A DNA stretch of 64,000 nucleotides from Cerrena zonata (Eukaryota; Basidiomycota; Agaricomycetes; Polyporales; Cerrenaceae). Below, one piece after another: positions 10,574-20,739 of this stretch. The DNA lies in contig JASBNA010000037.1 in assembly GCA_038087015.1 (NCBI GenBank), positions 372,001 to 436,000 of the forward strand, written 5' to 3'. The position numbers were made by a program, and so were the translations under genes. How positions within the stretch are numbered: the first letter of the stretch is position 1; every line of letters begins with the position of its first letter. The notes under the pieces are model-generated. The model was not told the DNA's origin and made no database searches. It saw only the letters and a list, made by a program, of their open reading frames with translations.

Positions 10574-12405
10574 ATGCTATCGAAACGTATAATCGCCATC
10601 GCTTCCAGCAGAGCAAGTTCTGCCGCGTTGTCAAGAGGATTGTGAGTTTGAGCGTCCTGAGATAATGTTCAAACATCCTCCTTCATTTAGTGACACTATT
10701 TATTCAGGAATGTCGCCAACTCACATATGCGAGTCGCCCAATTCCACTCATCAAAGCTGTTGCAAGGTAAAATACACTCAAGTTTCGAAAAAAAGCCTAG
10801 AGCGAATTGTGACATCACATGTAGCCGAGACCGTCAAAGTCCCCCAGATGGCGGAATCAATATCGGAGGGTACGCTGAAGACATGGCACAAACAGCCGGG
10901 TGACACTGTGGAGGCGGACGAGGAGATTGCAACGATCGAGACTGACAAGGTGTGTAGTGATACCCCGAGCTTTCTGTGTCACCGGGCTTCAACGGGTTGT
11001 TCATATTAATCATTATATATTCAATAGATCGACGTCTCTGTCAATGCTCCTTCTGCCGGCACCCTCACTGAGCACCTCGCCGCTGAAGAAGACACCGTCT
11101 CTGTTGGTCAGGACCTCTTCCGTTTCGAACCTGGTGAAGGTGGTGCATCGAAAGATGCTGTCAAGGACCAGCAAGAGTCAAAACCTGCGCAAGAGACTAC
11201 CGACAAGACTGAACCCGCTGACCAACAAGTCGAGAAAGGTACACCACCACCACCACCTCCCGCAAAGGAGGATATCCGTGCAAAGGACACTGCTGGTGTC
11301 CAAGGCGGTGAGAGCAAGAAGGCGTTGAAGGAATCTACTCCTTCGAAACCTAAAGAAAGCGAACCCATCCCTGCCCGTACTCCCGGAAGCAGAAACGAAA
11401 CGCGTATCAAGATGTCTCGCATGCGTCTCCGTATCGCTGAACGTCTCAAGGAATCGCAGAATGCTGCTGCGTCATTAACCACCTTCAACGAAGTCGACAT
11501 GTCAAGCCTTATCGAATTCAGGAAAAAGTACAAGGACGAAGTGCTGAAGACTCAAGATGTCAAGCTGGGTTTCATGAGTCCCTTCGTGAAGGCTTGCTCT
11601 TTGGCCTTGAAGGAGATCCCTGCTGCCAACGCCTCGATTGAGGGAGATGAGATCGTCTACAGGGATTATGTTGACATGAGTGTCGCTGTTGCGACTCCCA
11701 AGGGCTTGGTCACTCCCGTTCTCCGTAACGCGGAAGGCATGAACTTTGTGGAGATTGAGAAGGAAATCGCTGGCCTCGGTAAGAAGGTATGTGTCCAATT
11801 TGTCAAAATATAAACGCACAGACATTAACTGAAATTATCCCAAGGCTCGCGATGGTAAACTGACGCTTGAGGATATGGCCGGTGGAACTTTCACTATGTG
11901 CGTCACTATGTTGTTATCATTCAACGCTTGTCTGATCCTCCCGGGTCTTGTTTAGCTCCAATGGAGGCGTCTTCGGTTCGTTGTATGGTACTCCCATCAT
12001 CAACTTGCCTCAAGCTGCTGTTCTCGGTATGTCGGATTCCTTTCCTTTGGTCCCGTCACTTCAATTTTTCACAAACTTAAACACTTCGTTTGTGATCTTG
12101 GCATCATGATTACCGCCACTCTTCTATTCTCGTTTTTCTCGGCCATAACACTAAATGCCTTTTCTCCTATAGGTATGCACTCCATCAAGGAGAAACCCGT
12201 TGTCGTTAACGGTCAAATCGTTATCCGCCCTATCATGGTCGTCGCTCTCACCTATGACCACCGTCTCCTCGACGGACGGGAAGCTGTCACCTTCCTCGGT
12301 ATGTCTTTTCTTCGCAATATTTCTGACCGGATATTGAGACACGTTGATATTATAGTGAAAGTCAAGGATTACCTCGAGGATCCCCGTAAGATGCTCCTTG
12401 CTTGA
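10574..12405 (+). CDS. KGD2: 2-oxoglutarate dehydrogenase E2, dihydrolipoyl succinyltransferase
   Basis: Mitochondrial TCA-cycle enzyme that transfers the succinyl group from the lipoyl arm to CoA within the 2-oxoglutarate dehydrogenase complex. The ATG at 10574 opens a basic, Ser/Ala-rich targeting peptide ([15 protein letters not shown]) split by an intron. The lipoyl domain follows ([18 protein letters not shown], then [17 protein letters not shown] with the lipoyl lysine in ETDK). A charged linker with a run of prolines leads to the catalytic domain ([49 protein letters not shown]), ending with the active-site [14 protein letters not shown]. No peripheral subunit-binding domain lies in the linker, as is usual for E2 of this complex in fungi and animals and unlike the pyruvate dehydrogenase E2. 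Seven or so short introns were read by eye. Confidence 0.93.
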
Positions 12406-13058
12406 ACGGAATAATCTGTTGGGTCAGAGTTCTATGCGAATGTGCATCTCTTGATTTAATTCACCTTCCCCCACAAGCTTGACTCGGAGCTTCCTTGTAT
12501 ATCTGACGATACGGATATAGATAATTCTACATGCATTGCCGAACCCCAAGTTTATCAAAGCGAACGCTCAGCTCGCCCCAATATTTTCTTCACGTTGTCC
12601 TCACTCTCTTCATCATGTTTTTGGTACATTAGATTCTTCTTTTTCTCCTTTGAACCGTAAATGAACATTCTTGTTTCCATTACTATGATTCTATTTATAC
12701 ACGCCCTCGGTCTGGAGGCTGAGGTTTCCCGGAATATCTGAATGGGTTTATCTGTCGTCGTCGCATGTTGGGGTTGACATGAAGAATGATATGAGCGCCG
12801 CATCTAGCGACAATACTCGTTGGGCCATTCCCTCCGCCGCCGATAGGCGAAGAGATGAGGAGCGTCTTATAAGCACAGGGAACCCGAAAAGGTTCTACTC
12901 CCGTAGTTTATGAATGAAATGGAGCAGGGCGTTCGTATAAAGTGTAAGACAGTCAAAGCCACAAGCGTTAGGAGGGACCCGTTTAAATTCCTAATGGCAT
13001 AGTATTTTAAGTCGGTGCTGGTACTACTACACCTGCCTCATCTGTACAAGTGAGCGTC
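12406..13058. other. Intergenic, nothing recognised
   Basis: Contains the 3' end of the E2 gene and the upstream region of the next family. Only short chance open frames are present and no repeats shared with the rest of the window were noticed. Confidence 0.45.
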
Positions 13059-14390
13059 ATGATCAACCACCTGAACTTGAACGAACGATTTCCTGGGTTT
13101 CCTTATTCGTTACAACCAAGAATCATCATTATGGTGCTGCTGCTGCCTCCCGAAATTCTCTTTGAGATCGTCACAGCTGTACTTGTAGACTATCTAGAAA
13201 GCATCATGCCTGATCCAACCCTCATTGGCCAATTTACGCTGGAAACACCCTTACCTCCACATGCAACTGCGATTCAGGTCGAGGATATTGCCGCAGAAGA
13301 GATAGGAGATGACTATTTCTCAATCGTCGGACCTTACGATCGTAACCACTTCGCTCCCCTGCTCCAAACATCCTATCAGATACGTGAGATCGCACTGTCA
13401 GTCCTGTCAGATCATCTTGGTATTCCTATGGTGGATGGACGGTAAGATGCAACACTATCTCTAACTAATAGTATGAGTTGAAGATACTTCGTAGGCTATC
13501 AGCAAGACCCTGGCCATTTATCCAGAAAATTTTGCAATTGTATACCAACCCGAAGTGTACGCTTGCTGATATGGAGACCGTGACTACCGTCAACGCCTCT
13601 CCAATACTACAGGCGTATGGTAATCTGGCATGCATGCAGTGGATGTTATGGAAAGCAGTTCAGCTAGATTCATTAGGCATAACACATACCAGTGAGATTC
13701 GCTCTGGAGTTGAACATATGAGAGACACCACACACCCAAGAGATGGCAGCTTCATCCCTCAGAAGCCTCGATATCAAGGCATACTACTCATATCACGCTG
13801 TCTAGGTAATCTCGGACGTTCGGCGATGATCTAATGCTAACGATAACATAGTTTATGTGTTACAAAGTACCAAAGAACAATCAGAAGGAATGTTTGATTT
13901 TGATAACAGGTCATCCCTTCCTCGTTATGATGACCTTGTAAGCTATTTATTTCTTTGTTTACATCCTAGATTGTTATATATTTACTACAGACATCCATGA
14001 GGGACTACCTTACCTTTATGTTGTTGGAAGAGGTTAGATGGTGGTACTTAGAATGTGCCATAACATTGGATGAAATGGTTGCCTTACCTCCCGATGTTGC
14101 TACTGAGGTCCTGAAGGATGACGTATGTGTTTTAATCCATTCATAAGTGGTGTCTACTAAAAGTGTTACAGTTTCGAACCATATTATACCCGATGCTTGT
14201 CAAAATCATGGAAGGTACACGCAATACACCCGAATATGAAAGCTGCAAGGAGTTAGCACTACAGATGCTGGAAGATATGGTCTTCATCTCCTCTTCAAGC
14301 TTTAGTCTGAGCCAAAATCACCATGGAAGCGAAACTCGGAATACAAAGCCAGATCAACAAAGTCTTCGTCAATATCATGGATCAGAATAG
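13059..14390 (+). CDS. Hypothetical multi-exon protein, family E, copy 1
   Basis: Member of a local family also seen at 16131-17423 and as a fragment near 18284. Exon 1 carries LLPPEILFEIVTAVLVDYLE, which looks like an F-box-type helix, then GPYDRNHFAPLLQTS-x-IR and ALSVLSD. Later exons give RPWPFIQKILQLYTNP, a linker ending in PRYDDL, LPPDVATEVLKDD, and YPMLVKIMEGTRNTPEYESCKELALQML. The intron positions match those of copy 2. The ATG at 13059 is the first in frame; 13131, just before the conserved LLPPEIL, is an alternative. The frame ends at a TAG at 14388-14390 after a Ser-rich stretch, and a second, partial copy of the C-terminal module follows at once. Its function is unknown. The F-box resemblance is my inference from one motif only. 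Confidence 0.6.
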
Positions 14391-14838
14391 ATATGTAAGC
14401 TGGCTCTTCACCCACAACTATCCTCTAACGGGCATTTATCTACGACTATAGGGAGTGGAAACTGATGGTAGGATATTGAAGATGTTGAGGATGGTAGAGG
14501 AATTATACAGGGAAAGGGGACTTACGTCCGCAGATTGGATAGTTTTCGTGGACATCTTGCCTCCAGATGTCGTCACTGAAATCACAGAGAGGATTCATGT
14601 ATACGTTTATTTTTTTGTCCTAAATCCGTCGCTTGTATGATAGTTTGAGAAACTCCGTCCGATCATTATCAAAGTTACGCAAGTAACCTCACAAATACCT
14701 GAATGAGGGGCTTGCAAGAAGGTGGCCCTCGACGTGCTGGAGTTGTTTGATCAGCTCCCTTCACCTTCGCCTTCATCTTCAAGTCTGGTTGAGATGTCCT
14801 TGGAGCCAGATCCCGTATACATATGTGTCGTGAAATGA
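14322..14838 (+). pseudogene. Tandem duplicate of family E C-terminal module
   Basis: Immediately after family E copy 1, its last three exons are repeated in diverged form. The segments are MEAKLGIQSQINKVFVNIM from an ATG at 14322, then DGRILKMLRMVEELY with ILPPDVVTEITERI, then FEKLRPIIIKVTQ. The last exon would have an in-frame TGA at 14704-14706, exactly where the sister module has the Tyr of TPEYE, and the frame then stays open (ACKKVALDVLELFD) to 14838. Alternatively a 36-nt intron (gtaacc...gcaag) would remove the stop. So this is either a decaying exon duplication or a C-terminal extension of the upstream gene. I favour decay. Confidence 0.5.
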
Positions 14839-15138
14839 GGTAAGCTAATGCCCTTGTCCTCTCAGGGGACCATTCACTAAAGCGTTATGGCGATATGAGG
14901 AGACGGCGAAATAGATGGTTGGGAGATGTCTAAAGGGACTAGGATAGTGATTTCGGAGAGCGATGTACAGCTGACATCATATCGGTCACGACAAAATAAT
15001 GTTCCAGTAAAATTCTATACCAGGTTATTAATACAATAGGGTATCATCATTGGGGTATTGTGATTATTAAAAGTAGAAAATCGGAGGTAGAATAGTAGTT
15101 GTCACGAAGAGGTCCAGCTTCTATGAGTCGTAAGCATA

Positions 15139-15908
15139 TCACGGGAAGGTCAAGATGTATTCCTTCATCGGGGAAGCCCAGCTGCAATCCGGTAGACCAT
15201 TCGTTGAGCCAGAGCCAGTACCACCACAGACACGTTCCATGGTAGAAGAGAGATTATCCATAATGTTTTTCAACTGCGAGCGAACGTCGTCATCGTCAGA
15301 GCGTCTTGCGTACGAAAGTCCATATCGAGAAAGACGTCCATCGCGGCGAGAATTCGAGCCTTGGTGAACGGAATCCAGAACAGCTTGCTCCAGTTGGTTG
15401 TACGCGTCGTTTCCAGGGGCAGAGAGTGCCTGTAGACCCCGGCGGGTTTGATCGAAGGCGATGTAGCGCAGTTTTGAGTAAAAGTGAACAAGAGAACCAG
15501 GGGTACCACAGACGACATCGCAGTCAGGGTTTGGGCAGCCAGGAGGAGTCACCCCGTCTCGCAGACATTTTCCGTGGAAGTAGCTTGGGAAGATAGCGTT
15601 TTCCATTCCGTCGTACGCTCCGTTGTTGTAGGCATCTAGGATGGGTTGCAAGTAGTTGATCGTCTGGAAAGGAGGGGGTTGATTAGGTATCGAGTAGGAT
15701 ATTTGCTGTGCCTAGAAACATAAACTTTAGCAATGAATAGGAACTATGGGGCGAAACTGACGATCTGTTCCATGGTCATACGAATCGGGTCGGTGTAGTT
15801 ACCCAAGAACGCGTTTGTGATCCCGACGATACATTCTCCTTCGCATGCTATGACAGCGGCCGGCGCCGTTGCGAGGATGAGAGAGACGAAGAGGAGCAAA
15901 TAGTGCAT
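15139..15908 (-). CDS. Small secreted protein, family S, copy 1
   Basis: Two exons (15908-15762 and 15663-15139, intron 15664-15761) encode 223 aa. The N-terminus MHYLLLFVSLILATAPAAVIA is a clear signal peptide, so the protein should enter the secretory pathway. The mature part has paired cysteines (CEGECIVG, GKCLRDG, GCPNPDCDVVCGTPG, MERVCGG, LPDCSW), as in many extracellular fungal proteins, plus the block QPILDAYNNGAYDGMENAIFPSYFHGKC. Some 100 codons in the middle are polar and probably flexible (SRRDGRLSRYGLSYARRSDDDD). I do not recognise a catalytic motif and cannot assign a function. A degenerate copy lies at 17529-17735. The gene faces family E copy 1 tail-to-tail. Confidence 0.75.
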
Positions 15909-16130
15909 GATAGTAAGGTGGTGGTAGTAGTGGTGGTGGTTGAAGAAGGAAGGGGTGATGTTGAAATTCGACATAGTACTAAGCGACCGATCACTCTTTC
16001 ACCTTACTCTCAACCGCTGTCACGGTTCTCATTTCGTTTGGAATTCAAGGGAATCACCAAAAAAACCAATAACTTCTAAGATACCATCCCAAGCTCTTTC
16101 GGTTGAACTAAAACTAACTTCACTCTTGCA

Positions 16131-17423
16131 ATGGATCACAGCATCCAGGGGGAAGGTGTTGCAGATAGCAAGGTAAGCACAAAGCAACTTGAAAGATTCA
16201 GGCGACGAGTCTAAACTCTTCGGCAAGATCTTACTTCCATCTGAACTCCTTCGCGAGATATTCATTACAGTCTTCACGGATTATCTTGAAGATGTTATGC
16301 CCAACCCTGCTATAATACGCAATTTCTCACTAGTGGCACCCTTGCCTGCGAATACGACTTACAAACAAGCTATGGATATCATTGAGGAAGAGTTCCAGGC
16401 ATACTGCCCTTCGATGCTCGGCCCATACGATTGCAACTATTTCGTCCCTTTGCTGCAAACATCACCCCGGATCCGCTATATAGCTCTATCCGTATTGTCA
16501 GATACGTTGTACATTCCGTTCTCGGAAGGACGGTAAGACATAATCAAATATCTGGTATGCAGTAAGTGACGGTCTTTCGACAGGCTGTCATCGAGTCCGT
16601 GGCCTCTAATCAGACAAGTTATGAGCCTTTACGCAAATCCTGCCTGCTCCTTTGGAAATGCCAAATCAATAGATAATGGCTCTTTTATACTGCGTAGCTA
16701 CAGCGCAATAGCTTGTAGCGAGTGGTGTGTATGGCTGCAAACTAACATTTACAGATCCGTCAACGATCCTCCATCTGAACGCGTGATGGACACGGAGATG
16801 ACGAAGATTTTGGATGTTGCTGCATTTGCAACATACCAGAATCGTGGTATCATATCACGCAAACTGCAACATCGAGCTATTGTGTCCCTCCCCCATTGTA
16901 TCCTCTGTGAGTGTAACTACTTCAATATTTCTAGTTACTTACGACACAACAGCAGTATGCATGCAAATCACTCTACAAAGTTTGGAGCGAATATATGATA
17001 TACTCCACGACCCTGACGTTGTACATGCTAACGATGATCTTGTAAGGTGTCCCCTGGCTTCTGGGGTGTGTCACGTACCTGATTGATCTGAAGTATACCC
17101 AAATGGACTCAGCGCTTCTAAGCCGTTTGCTGAAAGGATGTGGGGTGATCTATGGTGGACTTATGTCCATGCTTCCATCGGATCTTCCAGATCGGTTTCC
17201 ACCTTATGTTGTAGCAGAAATCGTGAAGGAGTTCGAGGTAAGTAACTTTATTTTGGATGAAGTTCTGTGATGAGATTTGTTACAGTTTGAAAACCTACGC
17301 CCACTAGTGGTCAAGATTGCAGCAGGACAACGCAAAACACCAAGTTATGAAAAATGCAGAACATTCGCCCTCAGGCTGTTAAAAAATGAACCACGACTCC
17401 CCTGGGCATCCAGTTTGAGTTGA
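16131..17423 (+). CDS. Hypothetical multi-exon protein, family E, copy 2
   Basis: Paralogue of the gene at 13059. The proposed start is MDHSIQGEGVADSK at 16131, joined by a very short intron (16173-16209) to SKLFGKILLPSELLREIF; this first junction is the least certain. Further segments are DYLEDVMPNPAIIRNFSL, GPYDCNYFVPLLQTSPRIR, ALSVLSD, PWPLIRQVMSLYANPAC, QSLERIYDILHDPD, LPSDLPDRFPPYVVAEIVKE and FENLRPLVVKIAAGQRKTPSYEKC, ending in TGA at 17421-17423. Unlike copy 1 it has a single C-terminal module. No transmembrane segment or signal peptide is visible. The function is unknown. Confidence 0.65.
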
Positions 17424-17528
17424 ATTCCCGCACCCGAGGGATACAATACAGGCTTCCTTACCGTCGACTCTTGAAGTTTAGTTACGGGTTTCGATTAAAC
17501 AGGGTTCAAAGAGTCGAGGGTCAGATCA

Positions 17529-17735
17529 TCAGACTCCGTTGTTGCAGACATCTAGGGGAAACTCACTAGATATTCTTGCGCCAGGAAATAGGGGAATGAA
17601 GCATGGGGTGAAACTGACGATCTGTTCCATGGTCACACTAACTGGGTCGGTTAGCATAGCGTACTGCAGAACGCCTTTGTAATAGTCTATCTTCGCGAGT
17701 ACCGTAACTACGAGAATAAAAGAGAAATAGTGCAC
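17529..17735 (-). pseudogene. Degenerate copy of secreted family S
   Basis: The minus strand retains VHYFSFILV, then TDPVSVTMEQIV, an intron-like stretch and finally LDVCNNG. These align with MHYLLLFVS, TDPIRMTMEQIV and LDAYNNG of the gene at 15139-15908. The initiator is GTG instead of ATG, the Cys-rich segment between signal peptide and TDP is mostly missing, and the whole second exon after NNG is gone. It lies tail-to-tail with family E copy 2 just as the intact gene does with copy 1. A homologous non-coding tract follows upstream of its start (about 17810-17900, matching about 16005-16075). Confidence 0.7.
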
Positions 17736-18283
17736 GATAGTACGGCGGGTGATATTGTAATTGCCAGTGAGCGGACGTAAGCGATCGATCACTTACCGAA
17801 TCGCTTCAGACAGCTACCAAGTTGCTTCTTGACTCTCAACGCTGTTAACCGTTCTTCCTGTTTCGCTTGGAATCCAAAGGAATAAAAAAAAACAATAATT
17901 GACTTGTACGTATGAATATCTGGAGTGTTTATCACTCATGGGTCTGTCGTTGTCACTGTTTGGCGCCTGTCTGAAGGCCTTCACTGGTTGCATCCTCAGC
18001 CGATGACATTTCGGCCTCGATTTGTCTTTTGTCCGCAAACTTGCTCTTATCTAGTACCTCTGGCGATCCTCTTCAGGAGGCATTTCTGACAGCCCCGCTA
18101 GGCAACCGCGTGGTCGAAATCCACGGATCTTCTGTAACAGTCATGTTAGAAATGCATTGTAGGTGGGTAATGTAGAAATTGCGGAGTGAACAGGTTGAAC
18201 CCGTAAAGATTGTTGACGTTTATGGATCCTTGCAATTCTGCCGAATGCAAACCATCCTGATACCGTATCTGGATTAGCTTTTA

Positions 18284-18465
18284 GAAATCACGAAGGAGCT
18301 CAAAGTAGGCGATCCTAATTGGGGTCAATTTCAATTACTAAAGAAAGTCCGCTCTAGTTTGAACACCAGGATACAATAGTAGTTAAGATTGCAAAAGGTC
18401 CACTCAGAACACCGGAATACAAGCATACGCGCTCGCCGGGTTGTTGGAACTTGAGAATATAATAG
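18284..18465 (+). pseudogene. Fragment of family E, copy 3
   Basis: Two short pieces match the last two exons of family E copy 2. The first, aaatcacgaaggagct, corresponds to the IVKE codons. The second, starting with tttgaacacc near 18357, reads FEHQDTIVVKIAKGPLRTPEYK, against FENLRPLVVKIAAGQRKTPSYEK in copy 2. Between them lies intron-like sequence, and the frame is lost after PEYK. No upstream exons are recognisable apart from weak similarity back to about 18,100. It is best explained as the remnant of a third E-S unit. Confidence 0.6.
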
Positions 18466-18904
18466 TAAGTTCACCATCTCCCGGAGGGATTTAGTTTAGA
18501 ACGCCAGATTTCTCCTGTGAAGTTCTTCTCGTTGATGCCAATTACTAATGCAATCTGATCGTTAAGTGACATAGGTCTAATCGTTGTTCACCCCCGAACC
18601 TACCGGATCCCATCTTTGCTATCCACTGCCTGTTATAAAATTATGCCACATCATCACGACGTGTATACACTGCCCTACACAGGTGGTGTTGGCATTGAGG
18701 CTGAATAATATAATCTAAATGGTAATCGGAACTCAATATGGTTTCGATCTTATTGTTCAGCTATTGATTCGCACAGCGCTCACACAATGGCGGTCTTATA
18801 AAGTTCGATGAGACAAATAGCCTGCGGAGTTGGGCGTTTATCCTCCTTCTCTCCATACGCTCTCACTCTCACACCCGTTTCTGAACAGTCTGAAATACTT
18901 CATA
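18466..18904. other. Intergenic, nothing recognised
   Basis: Spacer between the family E fragment and the F-box gene. It presumably contains the promoter of the latter. No repeat, RNA gene or coding exon could be supported. Confidence 0.4.
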
Positions 18905-20404
18905 ATGGCTCGTCCGGGGGGTAACATGGAGTCCTTGATGCTAGCTTTAGGTAGGAAGGCGCGAACATGTTCACTAACAACGTAAGTGAGCTTTTCGCCA
19001 CTCCCACTTATACCTAGCTGATGTACTTGCACAGCCGTTTTGAGGATCTCCATAACGTAACAGTGAGTTCCGTTAGAATTCCCATTGACTCAGGTGTACT
19101 TAACGAGTTCCCCAGCTGGACTATGTGATGATAGGACTGGAGACGGAAACGATCTGTGCCCTACTAAAGCAGTTCAACGACACCGAAGTACCAATTCACC
19201 ACCTCCCAGACAAAGTAATCTTCCGTATTTTTGAAGCATTTTGGGGGACATACGAAGAACTATCTTACCAATGGTTACTAATAACCGTTGTGTGCAAACG
19301 TTGGAGATCATTGGCTCTCTCGTGCCCTCGACTGTGGTCAGTTCTACATTTTGATGTGATGCCATTAAAGGCTGCATCACGATTTGTAGAACTTTCCTCC
19401 GATGTGCCAATGAAATGGATTATCCCCAATTACAAAAGGCTGGAGCAGCGCCACGAAGGTACTTACATTCCAATCATCTCTCTGGTATTTATATCTAATC
19501 GAGAATATACTCGACAGATTTCCACGCAAAGTTCAGTGATCTACTTGCTTCGTCGATGAACCGCATTGAGCACCTCGACATCGACCTAGGAGGGCATGAT
19601 AATTTCCTGGACCTACTCAAAGAACCCGCTTCTAAATTGAAGTATCTTCGCATCTGTGGAAAGGCTCCTGTACCGAAGGTGAAGACAGACGAGACATTAC
19701 TACCAGCCCTTAACACGGCACCAAGGCTACAACACTTTATACTCGAGAGTGACATATCTTGGGCTAGAACCCCTCTCAAGAGACTTATCTCCTTCATCAG
19801 TGTTTGGCAGAATTTTGGTGATTCGAGCTCCACCTCCACCTTCCTTCAAACGCTAAGGAAGAGCCCCTCGCTATCCCTCCTTTCATTAGGCACCATGCAA
19901 AATGGGGTCGATCTAGAGCTTACGCTTCCACCATCTTTGATAGAGTATCGTGTTGATCAATCAAAGATTCATCTCTCCAATATTGGCAAGGTCGTCCTGA
20001 CATACATGTCTCTACATTCCCTCCGACGTCTAACCAGTATGATCAAAGCCCCCGAGAGCACGAATAGCGTTATAGGAATGACTACTAGCAATGGAACTCC
20101 CGCCGTCCTCGTTGATGTTTTCTTGTCCTTCCCTGTACCAATTCCAGAGCCGGGACATGTTATCCTATTGATTAACAGGAACCCCTCTATTTATCGCTAT
20201 AATGTTATAGTTCAAGACAACGGAGACACCCTTCCGCCTCGCTTTTGGCATAGAAATGTATTTCCGGATACATCTGCACTATTGTCGGACAGTCGTCTTG
20301 CGGGAGCGTTATCCCTGACAATTCACTACCCGCGCCCGTTCACTACACCGCCAACTCGGTCAGACATCAGCGTCACGTCGGCCGCTTTGGTCCTATACAG
20401 GTAA
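18905..20404 (+). CDS. F-box protein
   Basis: Four exons (18905-18981, 19035-19056, 19116-19458, 19518-20404) sum to 1329 nt and give 442 aa. The F-box lies near residues 55-100: IHHLPDKVIFRIFEAFW, then ITVVCKRWRSLALSCPRLWSVLHFD, the typical Agaricomycete pattern ending in the W of CPRLWS. It is followed by Leu-rich, LRR-like segments (MNRIEHLDIDLGG, LKYLRICGKA, SPSLSLLSLG). F-box proteins recruit substrates to SCF ubiquitin ligases through Skp1; the target here is unknown. The start at 18905 (MARPGGNMESLM) is supported because two tiny exons splice in frame onto the F-box exon. The stop codon overlaps a consensus GTAAGT donor (CAG-GTAAGT), so a further C-terminal exon is possible. Confidence 0.75.
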
Positions 20405-20739
20405 GTGATTGTCTCAAACTCGGATTAGTCATACCTCAAGCAGTGCTTACCTGATGAGCTCCTGTTGATGTCGGTAGGACCTCCTTATGATCCTTTTCAT
20501 TTTCTGAGTTGTAGCATACCCGTGATCTTTAAATTATCTACAATCCTTTCTAATCGTTAGCTCAATCCTCATGTCTTAGGTATGTTAATGAAACATATAC
20601 TGTTTATATGAGTCCAACCTCGAAGGGTGGTAATCTGAGGAGGGTGTAAAGTCGTAAAGGCTGGTATGTATTATGACCGTAAATACTACAAGTAAAAGTA
20701 ATTGAATGTATTGACATCTGAGGCATTGTCATCGTGATC

